A stretch of 10,330 bases of DNA. Source: an uncultured Dokdonia sp. Lineage in GTDB: Bacteria; Bacteroidota; Bacteroidia; Flavobacteriales; Flavobacteriaceae. The position numbers and the translations under genes are program-made. Shown one piece after another: positions 7,716 to 10,330 of the stretch. Under the pieces are notes generated by a model. It did no database searches. It saw nothing but the letters and a program-made list of their open reading frames with translations, and was not told the origin of the DNA. Numbering within the stretch: position 1 is the stretch's first letter; every line of letters begins with the position of its first letter. The stretch spans positions 1-10,330 of the forward strand of contig CAKZKZ010000810.1 in the NCBI GenBank assembly GCA_937124495.1, read 5' to 3'.

Positions 7716-9011
7716 TTAATAATGACACTTACCACACTCAAGACCTCCCATTTGAGCTGCCGTAAGATTCTCAACTCCGTACTTCTTAGAAAGCTGTTCG
7801 TGTATCTTTTCATAATACGCGTTCCCTTCTACTTTTACGTTTGTTTCACGGTGACAGTTAATACACCAACCCATTGTAAGTGGTGAAAACTGCTCCATAA
7901 TCTCCATCTCTTCTACAGGACCGTGACATTTCTGACACTCTACTCCTGCTACACTTACGTGTTGTGAGTGATTAAAATATGCAAAGTCAGGAAGGTTATG
8001 AACACGAACCCACTCCACAGGTTTTGTTTCACCCGTATAAGCTTGCGTAGCCTCATCCCATCCTACTGCTGCATATAATTTTTGAATTTCTTTATTATAA
8101 TCTACTCCGTACTCATTCTTACCTTCTGCTTGCGTAACTGCTGCCACTTCACCAATAGACTTGTGACAGTTCATACATACATTAAGAGACGGCATTCCCG
8201 ATGTTTTACTAACCCTTGCAGAAGAGTGACAATACTTACAATCTATTTCATTATCTCCAGCATGGATTCTATGCGAATAGTGTATAGGCTGTACTGGAGC
8301 GTATCCTTGATCAACACCTACTTGAGACATCCAACCGTACGCAAAATATGCACTCCCCAAAAGAAGGAATATTACACTGACTAGTACTAAAAATTGATTT
8401 TCAACAAAAGATTTCCAAAGTGGCTTACGCGCTTCTCCTTCTTCAATTTCGATTCCTTGCGCAGAAGCAAATCTTTTAAGGGTATTATTTACAATATATA
8501 ATACCGCTACTAGAAGCAATAAGACAAATCCTAAAATAGCAAGGATGATTTCATTAGAAACGCCACCGCCTCCACCGTCGCCACCATCTGACGTATTAAC
8601 TACATCTGGAATCGGAGGAACAGGCGTATTTGTATGCGCTAGAATATTACTAATATCTGCATCAGTAAGTCCTTCGAAAGCGTTCATGACTTTCTTTCCA
8701 TTCTCTTCGTAGACTTTTACAGCCCTAGCATCTCCTGTGGCTATAAGTTCTTGAGAGTTTCTGATCCATTTTCCTAACCACTCAAAATCTTCTTCATATT
8801 TTTCGACTACTCCAAAAAGAGCAGGTCCCGTCATAGGCTTATATAACTTATGACAAGCAGCACAATTTGTTTTAAATAATGCTTTCCCAGCATCAGCATC
8901 CCCAGTAGAGGCGTCTATTTGTGCAAAAAGGGAAGAAGAAAAAGCGAGCAATACTGCTACGCATAGTGTGATAATTCTCGAAAATGAGTTACGGCGATTC
9001 ACCTGTATCAT
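7716..9011 (-). CDS. actA: Alternative complex III subunit ActA (hexahaem cytochrome c: monohaem domain fused to pentahaem domain)
   Basis: A 431-residue multihaem cytochrome c and the first gene of the operon. Residues 1-30 look like a signal peptide, with cleavage after SLFA. A monohaem domain follows, with CAACH (50-54), a TGPAL motif, and Met109 or a nearby residue as possible axial ligand. A Pro/Gly-rich linker (about 130-150, ending GGDGGGGG) leads to a helix (154-176), a short charged segment that should be cytoplasmic (177-206) and a second helix (207-226). The C-terminal part is the usual ActA pentahaem region, beginning QPIHYSHRIHAGDNEIDC, with CxxCH at 258, 279, 359, 383 and 426. 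The last motif almost reaches the C-terminus. In ACIII the pentahaem chain takes electrons from ActB. The extra N-terminal haem is probably a tethered exit carrier, which is inference. The start at 9011 gives a basic N-terminus ahead of the signal core. Confidence 0.93.
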   Translation of the reverse strand: MIQVNRRNSFSRIITLCVAVLLAFSSSLFAQIDASTGDADAGKALFKTNCAACHKLYKPMTGPALFGVVEKYEEDFEWLGKWIRNSQELIATGDARAVKVYEENGKKVMNAFEGLTDADISNILAHTNTPVPPIPDVVNTSDGGDGGGGGVSNEIILAILGFVLLLLVAVLYIVNNTLKRFASAQGIEIEEGEARKPLWKSFVENQFLVLVSVIFLLLGSAYFAYGWMSQVGVDQGYAPVQPIHYSHRIHAGDNEIDCKYCHSSARVSKTSGMPSLNVCMNCHKSIGEVAAVTQAEGKNEYGVDYNKEIQKLYAAVGWDEATQAYTGETKPVEWVRVHNLPDFAYFNHSQHVSVAGVECQKCHGPVEEMEIMEQFSPLTMGWCINCHRETNVKVEGNAYYEKIHEQLSKKYGVENLTAAQMGGLECGKCHY

Positions 9012-9064
9012 AATTGGTATTGAATTAGCTTCAAAAATTTGGCACGATTATTACAATACAACTA

Positions 9065-9083
9065 CTGTTAATTAACTGTTAAC
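9065..9083. repeat. Repeated CTGTTAA and GTTAATTAAC palindrome in the act leader
   Basis: CTGTTAA occurs at 9065-9071 and 9076-9082, starts 11 bases apart (about one helical turn). The first copy opens the 10-bp palindrome GTTAATTAAC (9067-9076) and the second overlaps GTTAAC (9078-9083). It lies between the candidate transcription start and the actA start codon, so it would be in the mRNA leader. It could be a DNA-binding site or a weak hairpin, or chance in AT-rich DNA. Confidence 0.35.
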
Positions 9084-9098
9084 CGAGCGCTACAAATT

Positions 9099-9144
9099 GA
9101 ATGCAAAAATAATACTTACAAGTCATTTTCAAAGAATGCAAAAA
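9099..9144. repeat. Pair of exact 11-bp direct repeats over the act promoter
   Basis: GAATGCAAAAA occurs at 9099-9109 and again at 9134-9144, starts 35 bases apart. The first copy overlaps the -7 box on the minus strand; the second lies just upstream of the -33 box. AGCGCTA also occurs twice, at 9086-9092 and 9144-9150, flanking the promoter. The placement would suit an operator, but no regulator can be named. Confidence 0.4.
9104..9133 (-). promoter_or_regulatory. Candidate promoter of the act operon
   Basis: Read on the minus strand, TTTG (9130-9133) is followed after 18 bases by TATTTTTG (9104-9111). This matches the Bacteroidota pattern of a -33 TTG/TTTG and a -7 TAnnTTTG. The transcription start would fall near 9097, leaving a leader of roughly 85 bases before actA. 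No other CAAAnnTA match was seen in the plus-strand reading of this gap. Tight spacing downstream suggests that this promoter serves the whole operon. Confidence 0.6.
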
Positions 9145-9207
9145 GCGCTAGTTTTTAATTTATAACAATTCTAAATAACAAAGTATTCTATTTTTCGTTT
9201 ATTCATT

Positions 9208-9215
9208 TAACTTTG
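9208..9215 (+). promoter_or_regulatory. Candidate -7 box for the SPOR gene
   Basis: TAACTTTG matches TAnnTTTG and lies 22 bases before the ATG at 9238, so the leader would be only about 15 bases. The -33 region lacks a clear TTG; the nearest is TTC at 9186-9188. The short leader is AT-rich with no Shine-Dalgarno sequence, as is common in this phylum. Confidence 0.5.
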
Positions 9216-9237
9216 CTTCCTAAATTATTTTTTTCAG

Positions 9238-9630
9238 ATGAGAATACATCCTAATATTAAAGCACTTACATTATTATTTTTTCTAACTTTTTATGCTTTC
9301 GCGAAAGCACAAACTGCACAAGTACAAGTTTCTCAAGACCCAAAAATCTCCGAATTACTCACTTTAAAATCAAAACTAACCAACAACAACGAGCTTGCAG
9401 ACAGGTATAAGATTCAAGTATATTCAGGTAATTTAAGTCAAGCAGAAGTTGCTCTTCGTAAATTTAAAAACAAAGTAGGAACATGGAAGTCAGATATAGA
9501 ATACGAAACTCCGAATTACAAAGTATGGATAGGCAATTTTAGAAATAGACTAGAAGCAGACAGAGCGCTCATCAAAATAAAAAAAGAATTCCCAAATGCA
9601 TTGATATTCAAGCCAGATTCGAAACGCTAG
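9238..9630 (+). CDS. Exported SPOR-domain protein
   Basis: A 130-residue protein with an N-terminal signal peptide: basic residues (MRIHPNIK), a hydrophobic core (about 9-20), and a good signal peptidase I site, AKA then Gln25. A polar linker follows, then a SPOR domain from about residue 56 to 126, recognisable from YKIQVYSGNLSQAEVALRKF, the central YKVWIGNFRNRLEADRALIK and the terminal PNALIF. SPOR domains bind peptidoglycan glycan strands lacking stem peptides, so the protein probably sits in the periplasm at the cell wall; its specific role is unknown. It is divergent from the act operon and convergent with infB. A related SPOR gene between infB and the act operon is common in flavobacteria, so the position is probably conserved. 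The signal-cleavage region is encoded by the GCTTTCGCGAAAGC palindrome. No other domain is visible. Confidence 0.85.
   Translation: MRIHPNIKALTLLFFLTFYAFAKAQTAQVQVSQDPKISELLTLKSKLTNNNELADRYKIQVYSGNLSQAEVALRKFKNKVGTWKSDIEYETPNYKVWIGNFRNRLEADRALIKIKKEFPNALIFKPDSKR
9294..9309. repeat. 16-bp palindrome TGCTTTCGCGAAAGCA in the SPOR gene
   Basis: A perfect 16-bp inverted repeat whose 14-bp core is identical to the one in actB. It lies at codons 19-24 and encodes AFAKA (residues 20-24), forming the end of the signal peptide. The frame is the same as in actB. Confidence 0.75.
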
Positions 9631-9678
9631 CAACTAGCACTAGCAAGAACAAATCATACTCTAAAATACAAAAAAAAA

Positions 9679-9712
9679 AAAAATCCCCTCTAGAATTCTA
9701 GAGGGGATTTTT
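9679..9712. terminator. Bidirectional intrinsic terminator between the SPOR gene and infB
   Basis: A perfect 34-bp palindrome centred between 9695 and 9696, with arms holding CCCCTCTAGA and TCTAGAGGGG. It lies between two convergent genes: 48 bases after the SPOR stop and 23 bases after the infB stop. In the plus direction the hairpin ends in TTTTT. In the minus direction it is followed by a run of 14 A on the plus strand (9670-9683), so the infB transcript would end in a long U tract. Confidence 0.9.
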
Positions 9713-9735
9713 ACATTTTATATCCTGTAAGCTTC

Positions 9736-10330
9736 TTACTTAAGCTTTTTCTTAACAGCTACTTCTTGGAAGGCTTCTATAACATCATCAATCTTGATAT
9801 CATTGTAGTTTTTGATCTGCATACCACAATCATACCCTTTACTCACTTCCTTAACATCGTCTTTAAAACGCTTAAGTGTTGATAATTCTCCAGTATAAAC
9901 AACCACCGAATCACGAATAATACGAATGTTAGAATTTCTAAAGATTTTACCATTGATAACCATACAACCAGCAATAGTTCCAACTTTAGAGATCTTGAAT
10001 GTTTCTCTTATCTCAGCAGTTCCTGTGATTTCTTCACGCATCTCTGGAGACAACATTCCTTCCATCGCATCTTTAAGATCATTAATCGCATCGTATATAA
10101 TTGAATACATACGGATATCGATTTCTTCCTTATCAGCTACTTGCCTAGCATTACCAGCAGGCCTTACATTAAACCCTATAATAATTGCATCTGACGCAGA
10201 TGCTAAAAGCACATCACTTTCTGTAATTGCTCCTACTCCTTTATGTATAATATTAACAGCAATCTCTTCTGTAGATAATTTCTGGAAACTATCGGTAAGC
10301 GCCTCAATAGAACCATCCACATCTCCTTTA
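9736..10330 (-). CDS. infB: Translation initiation factor IF-2, C-terminal part (partial)
   Basis: The last 197 or so residues of IF-2, the GTPase that brings initiator fMet-tRNA to the ribosomal P site and promotes subunit joining. The reading frame is open to the right edge (10330), so the 5' part, including the G domain, lies outside. The GTG at 10318-10320 is an internal Val codon and not a start, because the frame continues upstream as KGDVDGSIEAL, a conserved IF-2 segment. Domain 3 is recognisable from VGAITESDVLLASASDAIII and GFNVRPAGNA. The C-terminal tRNA-binding domain is recognisable from SKVGTIAGCMV, STLKRFKDDVKEV and GYDCGMQIKNYNDIK, ending DDVIEAFQEVAVKKKLK. Nothing appears broken. 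Transcription should stop at the strong palindrome 23 bases downstream. Confidence 0.95.
   Translation of the reverse strand, partial: KGDVDGSIEALTDSFQKLSTEEIAVNIIHKGVGAITESDVLLASASDAIIIGFNVRPAGNARQVADKEEIDIRMYSIIYDAINDLKDAMEGMLSPEMREEITGTAEIRETFKISKVGTIAGCMVINGKIFRNSNIRIIRDSVVVYTGELSTLKRFKDDVKEVSKGYDCGMQIKNYNDIKIDDVIEAFQEVAVKKKLK

Noticed and set aside
9685..9706. XbaI-EcoRI-XbaI-like sequence suggesting a cloning linker or vector junction
   Set aside because: The sites are a by-product of the natural palindrome; U tracts and the position between convergent genes fit a terminator, and the flanking genes are intact.
10314..10320. A new start of a short protein at the GTG or ATG near 10314-10320
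   Set aside because: The frame stays open to the window edge and reads KGDVDGS, a conserved internal segment of IF-2.
1..10330. CRISPR arrays, tRNA or rRNA genes, insertion sequences, toxin or defence genes
   Set aside because: No spaced repeat array, tRNA-like cloverleaf, transposase or defence domain was seen on either strand; the window is almost fully occupied by respiratory and housekeeping genes.

Overview
The window looks like chromosomal DNA from a marine-type member of the Flavobacteriaceae (phylum Bacteroidota). Four things point there: the AT-rich base composition, Bacteroidota-type promoter boxes (TAnnTTTG with an upstream TTTG) instead of sigma70 boxes, little sign of Shine-Dalgarno sequences, and the gene order infB - SPOR protein - alternative complex III operon. 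The genus cannot be fixed from the sequence alone.

Layout from right to left. The right edge (9736-10330, minus) is the C-terminal part of translation initiation factor IF-2 (infB), cut by the window. A perfect 34-bp palindrome (9679-9712) lies between it and a small convergent gene for an exported SPOR-domain protein (9238-9630, plus). A 226-bp divergent intergenic region (9012-9237) carries a candidate promoter for each direction. From there to the left edge everything is on the minus strand and forms one operon: actA (7716-9011), actB (4571-7639), actC (2787-4535), actD (2249-2785), actE (1550-2239), actF (158-1516), and the first 43 codons of a further gene (1-130). By position that last gene is probably cytochrome c oxidase subunit II, but its sequence does not prove it.

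Together the six Act proteins form alternative complex III (ACIII), the quinol:cytochrome c/oxygen reductase module that replaces the bc1 complex in many Bacteroidota. ActC and ActF are NrfD-like ten-helix membrane subunits. ActB is a periplasmic iron-sulfur subunit with a molybdopterin-oxidoreductase fold. ActA and ActE are haem c subunits, and ActD is a small two-helix subunit. Electrons from menaquinol would pass through the ActB clusters to the ActA and ActE haems and on to a terminal oxidase.

The core system is known and I found no convincing undescribed system. The points worth a second look are a helix-hairpin-helix-like domain fused to the C-terminus of ActC, a tethered sixth haem domain on ActA, a repetitive histidine-rich segment in ActF, a 14-bp palindrome (GCTTTCGCGAAAGC) present in two unrelated genes and encoding AFAKA in both, a REP-like palindrome inside the operon, and an 11-bp direct repeat overlapping the operon promoter.
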